A DNA stretch of 64,000 nucleotides from Plumapathes pennacea (taxonomy: Eukaryota; Cnidaria; Anthozoa; Antipatharia; Myriopathidae): assembly GCA_964036295.1 (NCBI GenBank), contig OZ038469.1:2588501-2652500 (forward strand). Reading direction: 5' to 3'. Position numbers and translations under genes: made by a program. How positions within the stretch are numbered: position 1 is the first letter of the stretch; each line of letters opens with the position of its first letter. The notes under the pieces were generated by a model, which saw only the letters and a program-made list of their open reading frames with translations, did no database searches and had not been told where the DNA came from. Below are positions 12,643 through 23,900 of this stretch, in pieces.

Positions 12643-12848
12643 ACCCTTTAACTCCCAAGCTCAAAATGCAGATTCTCCCAACCTTTTAAGAGTAAAATGT
12701 ATAAGGAACATAGTAAGAATATTGATATTTTTATCAGCTTTTATCTTAGCAAGTTATCAAAAGCCAAGTTCTCCCTACTGTATCATATTTCTGGTGAGAA
12801 ACTGAAGGAGAAAATCGAAGTGGATCACTCTTGGGAGTAAAAGGGTTA
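12643..12848. mobile_element. MITE of the CTCCCAAG family, 3' flank of unit B
   Basis: It begins AACCCTTTAACTCCCAAGCT and ends CTTGGGAGTAAAAGGGTTAA. The counterpart after unit C is at 31733-31938. Confidence 0.75.
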
Positions 12849-14175
12849 AACATGCTTTACAACTGACAGATATCCTTTTCTTTATGTAATGAGATAAATG
12901 GTTCACAGATGGTATTACCCTTTACGGTTTGTTTTATTGACCATCTACTGTTTCTCATTCCACGAGCTATGTTGTGTTACACACATTAATAACTACATCG
13001 CACTTTTCATGCGTTTCGGAAGATCAACGTTTTTGTGTAAACTTTGTGAACATCTTGTATTGATTACACTTTGTTATACACAGAATACCTGGACAGGAAA
13101 CATAGTCAATGATGAACATACAATCTTAATAGATCTATATTCCGTGACATAATTAGTTGGGACACTTGACAACAGTCTTCATTTGTTGATGTGTGAGGTT
13201 TTTGCTCTCTTCTCTCCTCTTCAATACTGCATTAATTTACAAATAACTAACCATCATTGGCCCAACATTGATCCAGCCAACATTGGGTCAGAGGTGTCCC
13301 AACAATATTGTGTTGATCGCGAATTGTAGTTTCAAAGTTTTCTTGGACTATGCTTGTCAAAAAAAGAAAAAAAAAAAAAAAAAAAGGACAGAACATTTTA
13401 TGTTCCTGCTAGTATTGTCGACGACTGACTATATGTCATGATATTTATGCTTTCACGTTAAATTTAATAACTCTACACATAACCTTTGTCATATGTGCTA
13501 CAACCTTATATATGTATCTATGCACTACTGTATATTTATGTTTGAGCCTCTCTTACATCGGCCAGGAATGATTTTTCCTTTAGAATGTCACTCAAAGAGA
13601 GTTTAAGCAAAGAAAATCAAAACCTTTGAGTCTTCCTGCCTTTTGAGACCTGCAATCTCTCCCTACCAGATAAGACACGCAGATAATACAGGATCATTTG
13701 TATAGTTGTAATAAATGTTTTTACTGTTAAACAATCAGCCATTTGAAACTGACCTTTCTGGGAAACTTTCCCCAGATAAATTTTCTCCATATTAATATTT
13801 GTTATGCTCATTTTATACAGTTAGCAGCATGATTGCATGAATCAAAGAAATTATATGCTTAAACTTTCTTGAAAGCTCTGTGTTTATTACCAGTTAACAT
13901 ATATGACGGTTTTTTGAAAAGCCTTTGAAACAAGTTAAGTTAAGCATAAACTAATTGAAATTGCATCAATGATGTCTGGTTATTGTGGACTCCTGAATGG
14001 CATAAACACGACTTTATACCATCCTCTCTATATAGTAGCTCACATCGTGTACCTCGTACCATCTTTAAGGAACTAGCAAACGCAACATCTCAATATCTTT
14101 AAAACAAACTGAGAACTTTAGTATACACTCCTCTCCTTTGTTTCACAGAAACACACTACTTGGACAATACACTGG

Positions 14176-14413
14176 GCCCAGTTTTTTGAAAGTCGATTAA
14201 GCTAATCCAGGATTAACAAAATTCTTTCTCTCGACCTCCCTGCCAATATACTGCAGAATTTTGTTCGAAGATGGAATAAAAAGCTTGTTCCAGCTTACAA
14301 TGTTATCAAGAATGTCGTTGTGGACGAAACTTTCATGTTTTCAGGCTTATAAATGACAAGAAAGTTTGAACCTAACCCAGGATTAGCCTAATCGTGCTTT
14401 GAAAAACCGGGCC
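14176..14413. mobile_element. MITE with GGGCCC ends, downstream of unit B only
   Basis: Inverted ends of about 40 bases start GGGCCCAGTTTTTTGAAA and close TTTGAAAAACCGGGCCC. CTGG flanks both sides (14172-14175, 14414-14417). The matching place after unit C (about 33930, acactggagaa) is empty, which dates the insertion after the duplication, or its loss in C. Confidence 0.8.
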
Positions 14414-14698
14414 CTGGAGAATAAATTTTGGAGATGTGCCTCCCGCATGAGCCTCCCAAGTGCCATGCCTTCGACACATCTATCAAGAACCTGCAGAGAT
14501 GCAAACATCCATTATTTTTTAAATAACAGGGCAGTGAGTGTCAAATAGATTGAAACTTTGTACAGTATGTCTAGCATTTCCTTCGTCTGTCTACCACAGA
14601 CATTATCTGACTTCCTACTGGACCATGTCCATCAGACTCAGATGAGATGTATTGGACAACCATTGTAATAATTGTACTGTACAGCACCATACACTTAC

Positions 14699-16649
14699 AT
14701 CACTTTCTCCGCCATGCGTCGGCTGTTCATTGTCCTCTAGCATCTCCCTTAGCTCAGCAAGGGAACAGCTTTTCCGTAGTTCATCCCGGATTTTCCACAA
14801 GAATTTACTTTGCTCCTGAAAGTTGTACAGTATACATTGTACAGTCATGTAATAAGTTACTGTGTGATATCTGAAGGGGTCAGACTGGCAAACAAGATAC
14901 AGTGACTGCAAGACAAGCAAGGGGAAGGAAGGACAGAGTTTTTAAAATCCTTAGTGTTTTAACATGAAATATCAACTGAAGTTCACAACAAACCTTCAGT
15001 AACTCTTCTTCCTTTTCTTCCTCTGCTGTTTTGTTGATCTTCTTTGGTGCCACTGCTTCCTCTGCCTGCCCTTTTCTTTTCTTCCCTTTGTGAGCCTTTG
15101 CTTCACCTGAGGAACCAAGCTTTTGCTGAAGTATCTTTTGGTCTTCCTTCTTCAGTTGTTTAAATCCAGCAAAGGACTGCACAGTCACACTTGACCCTAC
15201 TCCAAGTTTGTCACGACTCTCTAAGAAACACTGCACATGGTGCTACCAAGGGATTGACCCAATTCCTGCTGGTGCACTTGACTCAGGTCCTGGTGGGGGG
15301 TAGTACTCCTCAAATTTTTGGGTGGGAGTGTGTCACCTGGGACTGAAAACCCTTACCCTATTTCAGACCACAATTTGCACTTTTTGACCCTATTTCAGAC
15401 CAAAATTTGCAATTTTCGACTCTAATTCAGACCAAAATGTGCAATTTTCGACCCTATTTCAGACCAAATATCAAAATCTCCTACCCTATTTCAGACTAAA
15501 ATGCTAAAATCGATACCCTATGTCAGACTAAAATGCTGAACATGATACCCTTTGGGGCGGCACATACCTATATGGGAGTACCCCCCGTACCCCTCCCCCC
15601 CCCCCTCCCCCGGTACAGCACCGAAAATTGACATACAGTACCAAACTGAAACAACTTGCAGTAGTCCTCAGGGCTGGTTTCATAAAAATAGCTGAGTAGT
15701 TTTCGTCACCTTGTTTATTTGTTCCTGGCAGCCTTTACACTTGCTTCTGCTTGACTTGGCATGTTCCACCTTCAGGTCTGAACTTTCTGCTGCTGAAGAG
15801 CTGCCTGCTCCACTTGGCTCACCACCCACTAGCTTTCCCTTGATCTTTTCCTGATCTTCCCATCGCAGCGCACTTAAAACACCAATCTCTCCTGGAGATA
15901 CTGCCTTGCTTTTCTTGAAGAAGCATGAGAAATGGAACCAATTGGGTACCTGGGAAATAGTCAATTCAAAATTCATCTGATAAATAATCAATTCAAAAAT
16001 CATCTCTGGGAGAACCCGATAATATGTAGAGATGGTAAGAATGGACAATAGAGATGTCAGTAAAAATATGTAAACTATAAGCACTTGTCTGATTCTCACA
16101 GATCACAGTAACATTGTAATAAGTGACAAAGTGATCATTGTCATAACCATCACAATCATAACATCCTATCATCATCACAATCACAACAAACAAGACAACA
16201 ACAATCTTTAACTTCCTTTCGATCAGCAAAAACAGAACTCACCTTTCCATCAAAGTGGTGAGACTGAAAGAAAACGAAAGGACAATAGAGAGCTTAAGCA
16301 CCAGGACGGGAGAGGACGACGGCAACGTCGCTGAAACAATAGAACTGCTCACAGAAGACAAAAGAAGCACGTGAATATCTAAAATTGACATTATCTCGGG
16401 GTCGTCGTGCTCTCGCGTGCGACTTCAAATACTTTTTTTTAAGTTGTTGTCAGGACGTGGACATCATTTTGAGAAATTACGACCGTCGTCCGTGTATGTA
16501 CATGTATGTTTCAACACACGATTCAAAGTGAATACCTGGACCATTTTAGCGACACGCAGCGAATCCTTGGAGATGTTTCCCTTGCATGCTTTGCAAGACA
16601 CTCTTCCAGACTTCGCATACTCTGCTTTGTAAGGCAGATCCTCAGACAT
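14699..16649 (-). pseudogene. PARP1-like: PARP1-like N-terminal fragment (zinc fingers 1-2 and start of PADR1), no catalytic part
   Basis: Exons in transcript order, all phase 0: 16649-16536 ([20 protein letters not shown]...), 16263-16243 (SHHFDGK), 15949-15710 (VPNWFHFSCFFKK through CKGCQEQINK), 15242-14994 (HHVQCFLESRDKLG, GFKQLKKEDQKILQQKLG, a Lys/Glu-rich linker), 14815-14699 (EQSKFLWKIRDELRKSCSLA...). This matches the start of PARP1, the nuclear DNA-break sensor: zinc finger 1 has CKAC and HFSC ligands and finger 2 has CKGC and HHVQC. About 25 residues of finger 2 between INK and HHVQC are missing; a repeat (about 15285-15610) occupies that intron. PADR1 stops after about 39 residues. 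No BRCT, WGR or ADP-ribosyltransferase exons follow. Either a truncated copy, or an intact gene whose remaining exons lie beyond the left edge across the A/B locus. Confidence 0.72.
15285..15610. repeat. Interspersed repeat with ACCCTATTTCAGAC internal units
   Basis: About five diverged units of CCCTATTTCAGACCAAAAT lie between ends reading GGGGGTAGTACTCC and GGGAGTACCCCCC. A related copy in the other orientation lies at 62150-62400. It occupies the PARP1-like intron where part of zinc finger 2 should be. Confidence 0.7.
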
Positions 16650-17899
16650 CTCTCGATCTATCGGTAGATCAGAATCTCACAACCTTCATGTGCTGCACGA
16701 GTTTGGTGCACGCGCGGGGAGCTGAGTTCTGATGTCCTCTCAGCGATTGTTATTGGTTCAATGTTCGAGCCAAATTCAGTTCATGAAGCTGCAAACAAAC
16801 TAGTCAGCGGGTGAAAAAGTGCGTGGAGCCTGAGGACGAAAACTTGTGAAACGACTCCGGATGGATTTTTTCTTTATTTATACGAAGTAACGAGTCAGGA
16901 CGAGAGGAGAAACAAAAGAGAGAAGCGTGGAACACATGTCAGCAACAGGTTAGGGTTAGTTCTATTGTTTTGCGAACATTTATAAGGACCAAAGACAAAA
17001 GTTTGTAGGGACTGAAACACAAAGCACAATTTACCACTGACAAAAAATCTGTGCTCTCAAATGCTCGACAGTGATCCCCGAGTCTCTTGCTTCGTTATTT
17101 CCTACAAATTGTACACTGGATGCTGTTTATGAACTGTCCCCGTTTTTCCAGTTCCACAAATTTAAACTCGTTTGAATTTCCCGGGCGCCGCCATCTTGGA
17201 TTTTATGACGTCAGAGGTTGCCCGTTTTTAATGGCTTCATAACCGGAATCTTTTGTACGATTTACAGAACTAACACAGAAAACGACTTATTAAGCGAGCA
17301 TTTGAGATTTATCAGAAAGCGGAAAGCGGATTGAGTACTTTTTTTGTAAGATAAATTTTATTGGAGAATGGCGTTTTTCCACATCCTCGTTCCCAGGCTT
17401 ATTTTCGTGCTCCCCAAGGAAGAGCGCCTGAGAACGAGGTTTGCATTTTGAAATTGTGTCGGGAAATGATCTCCGTGTAGCCAGCTAATCATACCGGCTT
17501 TGAATTAGGAAGAATTAAAAGAAATCGCCTGCGGGGTTCAATAAATAAAATATGGAACATAAAATACAAAGGGGAGTGAGTGCTAAAGCTCTCAAAAATA
17601 AATAAATAAATAATATATATATATATATATATATAGTAATAAGAAAGAGGAAACTGAAAGACAAAAACCGAATCTCGAAACTGGCGTCGAGCATTTTTTT
17701 TATTCCTGACGTGCCCTCAGTATTTGCAGAGTAAGAGTAAACTTTACAGGTGTTATCGCCCATTGTTGACAAAAGAATTAGGTGTGTGGCCCTTCATGTC
17801 ACATTGTCAGCCATCTCCACTCTGCGGCAGATGTTATCTTTGCCATGTTAGCTAAACTTGTCGCTAACAACTTCTCACCGCGTACGTTAAGTGGATTCG
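16650..17899. promoter_or_regulatory. Shared upstream region of the PARP1-like fragment and unit C
   Basis: This 1.25 kb stretch separates two divergent first exons (16649 on -, 17900 on +). It holds a TGACGTCA-type site within TTTTATGACGTCAGAGG near 17204 and a GCCGCCATCTTGGA stretch near 17189, both common near animal transcription starts. A short AT repeat lies at 17611-17634. Promoter use is inferred from position. Confidence 0.4.
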
Positions 17900-17938
17900 A
17901 TGCATTTTCCCAAACTGTTACCACTACTGCTGCTTCTG
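17900..17938 (+). CDS. Signal-peptide exon of unit C
   Basis: This exon is too short to stand out as an ORF. It reads MHFPKLLPLLLLL and stops at a GTAAGT donor in phase 0. The exon at 21163 opens in phase 0 with PSLYVAEDEIG, so the join gives a classic hydrophobic core followed by a small-residue cleavage site. The exon lies outside the segment shared with B. It is about 1.25 kb from, and divergent to, the PARP1-like first exon. The ATG choice rests on the signal-peptide shape and phase match; there is no transcript evidence. Confidence 0.72.
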
Positions 17939-20900
17939 GTAAGTGTAGCGGATCAAACTGAGACTTTTTAAATTAGCTTTATGTGAAAAAGGAAAAAAGA
18001 AAAAGAGAAAAAAAAAACAACTGAGACTTAAAGTGACCGGGTCGTTTTATATAAACCGAATATCGAGCCCTTACTCATGTCGCAGTCGTTTATCATTCGC
18101 GGTCGCTTTTAAGCGTGATGCCTTACATGTTCTACAGCTTGTACGGCTGAATTTCGTTGTCTAAAGTGTAGTTTTTTTGCGATGTTTGTGTTCGAGGCTT
18201 TGAAAAACCTAAGATTATTAGTTCGAGCCGGAGCTGCCACAACTCGAGTCAAAACACCAACGTTTAATGAACCTTTTTATTAGCATCCGCGTTTAATTGC
18301 TGAAAATACCATTGTATATATATATATATATATATATACATTGCAATTCCGGATGTATAAAGATAATGCAACAGATCTTTCTGATTTCGATAGAGAGAAT
18401 GTCTACTTTTAATGAAGTGGCATCGATAAGTGTGCCAATTTCATCATAGAACAAGCGGCTGGTACGATCGTTCTATACGTGCTTCCAATGTAATATAATT
18501 TTGCAATCAATCATACAGAAAATAGAGAATTGCATTGAAATATTATGTCGCTGGAGTTGTCTAGTATGACTGATTACTGAATGACCACCATCTCGCGTAA
18601 TTATTACAAAAGGTTTTATTAAAAAAAAGGTCCAACGAAGCGATCAGCTTAGTTTGCTTTTAGTAGTATTGTCTTTATTTAAGAAAAAAAAAAGAAGCAA
18701 ACTAAGCTTTTAAAGTGACATTTTAAATATATATTTTACATCAAAAGGCCGCGAGCAAAATGCTCTTTTTTTTTATAGCAGCCATGTTAGAAGCACAAAG
18801 AGTTTAAGCGTTTAGCACTTATAAGTTAAATCGATTTCAGATCGATTCAAACTGAATGGGAGCTGGGTGAGAAGTGACAGGACGTTTTCTTAGATCGACG
18901 ATCTAACATTTCGACTGTGTGAATGCGCTCCAATTGACACAATCTTGGTATTCGATATAGCCGATACCGATCCTCGGGTCGATCACAACTTTAGCCGTCA
19001 CAGTGTGAGCGGATCTTATGTTAATCGTCGCTTCGATTTTGCTAGCAACTTCTTTTTTATTATTATGAAAAAGGGAAACGTGACCTCTATACACGAATAA
19101 CGCTTGAATTAATGTAAAGCCGGAAAATCATACTGTACAGTGGAAAATTAGAAAACCTCGAGGCATTTATGAAGCGGGCGAGTTTTTATAGGTAAGTCCA
19201 CTAGTTGTCGGAAAACTGAGGCTTTCCTTTTAAACTCGTTCTGGCGAACTTTACGAAACATTTATACCAAAAGGATTTCCATGAACAAAGTCTATTTAAG
19301 CAATGAACAGAGTGCTTTCAGTTTACATTAACTATACGTTGATAATTTGATGGTTCGTATTTCATATTGGCCTCAAAACAAAACAAAACAACAACAAAAC
19401 AAATGATGCCCCACTCTTCAATGGACTTTTAAAAGAACAACTGCTGAACATATGTGATTCGGGGAAGTATTTTCTTGGAAAGTAGTACTTGATACTCATC
19501 CGTTTACACAATCAGACTTACTAAGAATTTCATACTCGATCAGGCGTTTAACAAAAGCAAGACGCATTTGCTCTGTCTTGCAAAAAAGAAAAGAACGCTT
19601 AAAGAAGAACAAAGCAAAAAACATTGCCTAAAGCAACATTGTGCTTGTTATGAGCAGTGTTTTACTGCAACAGCTGAAAGTGGGCGGCTTCAAAAACTTT
19701 TTTAATGACTACTTTGCTGATAAAATTAAGTAAGTATTCCCCACAAGCTCCTGCAGTTCCGAGAAGGACGTGCTCTAAAATTTTAAAAGGTAAACACAGA
19801 TATATATATATATAAACTTGATAACGTGCGTGCGAAAATGACTATAATATGGTATGCAAATTAACAATGTAAACTAAGCTCTAATGGACTTTATGACAAA
19901 TTCGCCTATTAAATTAAATGTTTTGTTTGTTTTTTCCTGGACTCCTTGCAGCGAAAAGGAAGCACTTTTTGTAGAGAAAGGAAAAGTATCCCGCATTTAA
20001 ACGGTAATTTCATAGTTCACTTGAATAAAGGTGTTTCTAAATTGATTCCTAACTCTTATACGTAGAGTGCATATGACAGCCGACACACTTATCGTTTATT
20101 TGCACTGTTCAAACTAAAACAGTGAGAAATACAGGCTGATTGCACGGATGATTTTCCACTGGAAAATCCCCTCTCTATTTGAGGGCTAATAAGCATGTCC
20201 GTGTTATGAGCCTAGTCCTTTATAAAAGTGGACGCGAAAGACCGTTATCGCTCCACTTGTTTAAAAGCAGAGAGCAAATATATAGCTAATCAGAAATGAA
20301 GCAGCCGCAACTCCGCTAGTGTACTATAAAAACTTGGGCCTGCGTGTTCGATACAGCTGCTGCGTTTTCTTGTCAAAATCAACTGCCTCATATTTGTTGC
20401 TAACACACGAAGATGCGACTAATTCTTGTTTCTTTTTTTGTTGAGGAAATTTTCCAAGCTCGATTTTCATGATTTGCCAAATTGTGATAAATTGAAATGA
20501 CATGGCTGAATTGAAAATATATTTGAGCCAAATCTTCCGGCGTCGCGATCAAATCTGATCTTCATCGTTCGATTTTATATCATTTGTTCTCAGCTGAATG
20601 CAAGTCGAAGTTTGCGGTGAAAACGAGTCATCATCAAAATTGTGGCAAGCAGATTTGCCCAAGATCTTACTAACGCTGCTCTTAGAATGTACAAATTGAG
20701 AGCTTTCATTTGAGTGGTCACACCTTTAGATACCCTGGTTCCAGAGGACCTTACATTACTCCATTAAGAGTTTTCCGACAAGAACGGCGGCGACGAAACG
20801 AGCGAAAAGGACCTCTGGGCGCGCTAGGTAGCAACCTCACTTCCATGAGTTCAGCTAGACTTCGTCGCTGATTGGTTAATGTTTGACAAACATAATGGCG

Positions 20901-23900
20901 ATCCGGAGCGAGAAGAACTGGCATGGAAGTGAGGTTGCTACCTCGCGCGCCCAGAGATTGCCTCGCCACCGTTCGCCTTTGCCGCTTTCTGCCGAGCCTT
21001 CGCCGCTCTTCATTGGCAAGCAACGAAACCTCTGGAACCAGGGTGAGCTTTAGGTTTCACTGGGTGGACATTTTAATTTCTTAATCTCAAACAGAGAAAC
21101 ATGGCAGTGGAACTGATGATAGATTCTTACTAAAAGTTATTTTTATGTTGTTTTCTTTTTAGCCTTCTTTATACGTGGCCGAGGATGAAATAGGTGAGTT
21201 CTTTAAAATTAAAATTTGATTTTGCTTTGTGAAAATTTAGTACTTCTTCTTCGAGGGGGTGGGGGGGGAAGGGGGGAGGGGGGAGGGGGGAGAGGGGGAG
21301 AAGCCGGAGCGCTTATTGGAGACATGACATTTATTGGAAGGAGGGTGCTTATTAGAATCATTGCGGTAACTATCTATCTTTTGTACAGGTATTCCTATAT
21401 TCACGTTTGAAGATGGCAAGGTCAGTAACTGGACATGCGCGTCCGGATGTAATACAGAGCAGCTAGAGATGCAACATCTGGTTTTCAGCAATAACCACTC
21501 CATTGGCCACCAGGGCTACTGGTACATAAGTTCTGCTGACAACGCAGCTCAGGGGCCATGCGGATCTCCGAAGAATGATGGGCGTGGCCGTAGAAAGATT
21601 ATCTCTCCACGGTTTACGATTCCGGTCAACGCCACCAAACTCTCATTTCGTGTCGGAGGTTAGTATGGCTCCGTTTTGCACGTAGATCTTCAACTACAAA
21701 TTAAAATTACAGTTGATTTCCTTCTAACGGACACCCTTCTAAAACGGACACCTCTCTATGACGGACACCTTGTAGGAGTGGTCCCTGCCGTGTTCCTTCA
21801 GTCATTTACTCTAACTGAACTTATATAAGACGGAGCTGGTCCCGAGGATGTCCATCTTAGAAGGAGTTGACTGTATCATCAATTGAAAGCTCACGTACAT
21901 TTACAAATTAAATAATAGTATTGGATTAGTTGAGCGGGATTTAGTTCATTGTCACCTTGTTTCTCGCCCAGATTATCCATGTCTGAATGTTTAACCTTTT
22001 GGCAATGCATCTGCTTTTTCAGGAAAGTGTGCATCATGCAATGTGGAACTTTTCTTGAACTCCGAAGAACGTAAATTAGCAAGCATTAAGCAGAGACGTA
22101 TGGATCAACGTTTTTGGAATGATATAGAGAATTTGCGTGGAGAGCGTGTGGAGGTACGAATCCAGGACTTCAGCAGCAACGGCTACATAACCTTCGACGA
22201 TCTGCGATACTACAACGAAAAGTCATCTACTGAATGTAAAGGTACTAAAGAACTCTCCTTTCTATTTTTCTATAATTACAGTCAATTCTCTCTTAACGGA
22301 CACCTCTCTAAGACGGACACCTGATAGGAGCGGTCCCTGTCGTTTCTTCAGTCATTTACTCTAACTGAAATTTAAGACGGACATTTTTCAATTTTGTAAG
22401 AGAAATTGCGGCTAATTGCCCTCCAGCACCAGTGACCATCCTGTCATGCATCGCATTGCAATGTTACCTTCTGTGCGTCGTGTAGTATTATTCGCCTCGC
22501 GCGATTGCTTTGTGATATTTTTCTTACTGAGATAATGTGGACAGTAGACTAGTTTTTCAAGATTGCACACACATCCATGCTTGGCGGGGAGAGAATTTCA
22601 AATTGTATTCAACCCTTTTTCATGCAGCCTGTATTTAACCTCGATATAGATGTTTAATGTTGCGCTCTTATTTGAGTTTAAAAGAATTTTTCTACAAAAT
22701 TCACGAGTGAGTATTTCCTAAGCAATTTTTGTATCAAAGGTTGTAGCGCGTCAGGCCGGAGATGATAAACTGGTCTATTGTATTTATAATGCTCTTATCC
22801 TGTTAAACCATAGCTGAGTTGGAAGCTTGGAATAGTAGCCAAACGAAAATGGGATATTTCAACGATAGCAACATAACCTTCTCAAACGGATACCTCAAGG
22901 TTTGCAATGAATCTGAAGAGGGGTGTTGTAAATACGTTTGCAATGGAGGATATAGGTTCAATGATTCACGTGACGGTTGCGTTGATATCGACGAGTGTCA
23001 GTATAATAACGGTTGCTGTCACCATATTTGCAACAACATTGCTGGGAGTTACAAGTGCTCCTGCAGACAAGGATATAAATTTAATGGCAATGGTACTAAA
23101 TGCCATGGCATTGATGAATGTAACCAAAACCCCAGCCTTTGCAAGACCAACTGTACTAACACAAATGGAAGTTACAACTGTTCTTGTAGACCTGGATACA
23201 AGCTTGATGTGAGTAATGGATCATGCCATGACATTGACGAATGTTTAAGGGATCCCTGTGCACAATATTGCAACAATACAGCCGGGAGTTTTAAATGCAG
23301 CTGTTCTGAAGGACTTGTACTAGAACCAGATGGCCGTTCCTGTAAACTAAATTGTAAGTAACGGAGCTATCAACCGTATTATGCTTCTAGTATCAGAAAT
23401 AAATTTCCAGCGCTTTAAGGCCCTGTTACACCATGCAATTTTCTCAGCAACTTGTCTCGCAACAAGTTGCTGAAGAATTTCACAGTGTAATAGGACTTGT
23501 GTCGCAATTTTTTTTGTTGCGCGCAACGTTGCACGAAGTAGAACTCAGTTCTACTTTTCGCAACGCGTTGCAGCAACTTGCAACGCCATTGCACAGTGTA
23601 ACACCTTCCAGCAACTTGTCTCGCAATTTTTGCCTTGGCGCGATCAAGAGCGCATGTGCGCCTTCTTTATAATTATTCAAATTCCACCGTGTTGACGTCT
23701 GGAATTTGCAGCGCGCCAATCACAATTTTTCCAAACTTTCCTCGACATCAAACGTTGCAAGTTGCTGAGATCGCGTTGCACAGTGTAACACCCTACCTCC
23801 GCAACTAGAACGATACTTTTTCAACCGTTGCGAAACAAGTTGCTGAGAAAATTGCACAGTGTAACAGCGCCTTTAACCGCATATGGAATCTAATCGTTTT

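Larger units (their letters stand above)
12500..14698. other. Intergenic: 3' flank of unit B to the PARP1-like fragment
   Basis: No coding exon is supported. It holds the 3' untranslated part of unit B, two MITEs, an A-run at 13361-13385 and a possible AATAAA signal near 13709. Homology to the unit C flank ends at about 14437; 14438-14698 is unique and shows no further PARP1 exon. Confidence 0.6.

Noticed and set aside
18903..19094. 63-codon minus-strand ORF in intron 1 of unit C
   Set aside because: Protein-like in places but with no homologue I recognise, no splice signals and nothing equivalent nearby.
20751..21023. Arg-rich minus-strand ORF
   Set aside because: It lies entirely in the TACCCTGG MITE; the unit B copy has the frame broken.
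23433..23719. Paired 79-residue ORFs on both strands
   Set aside because: They are contained in the TTAA-flanked MITE with no transposase features.
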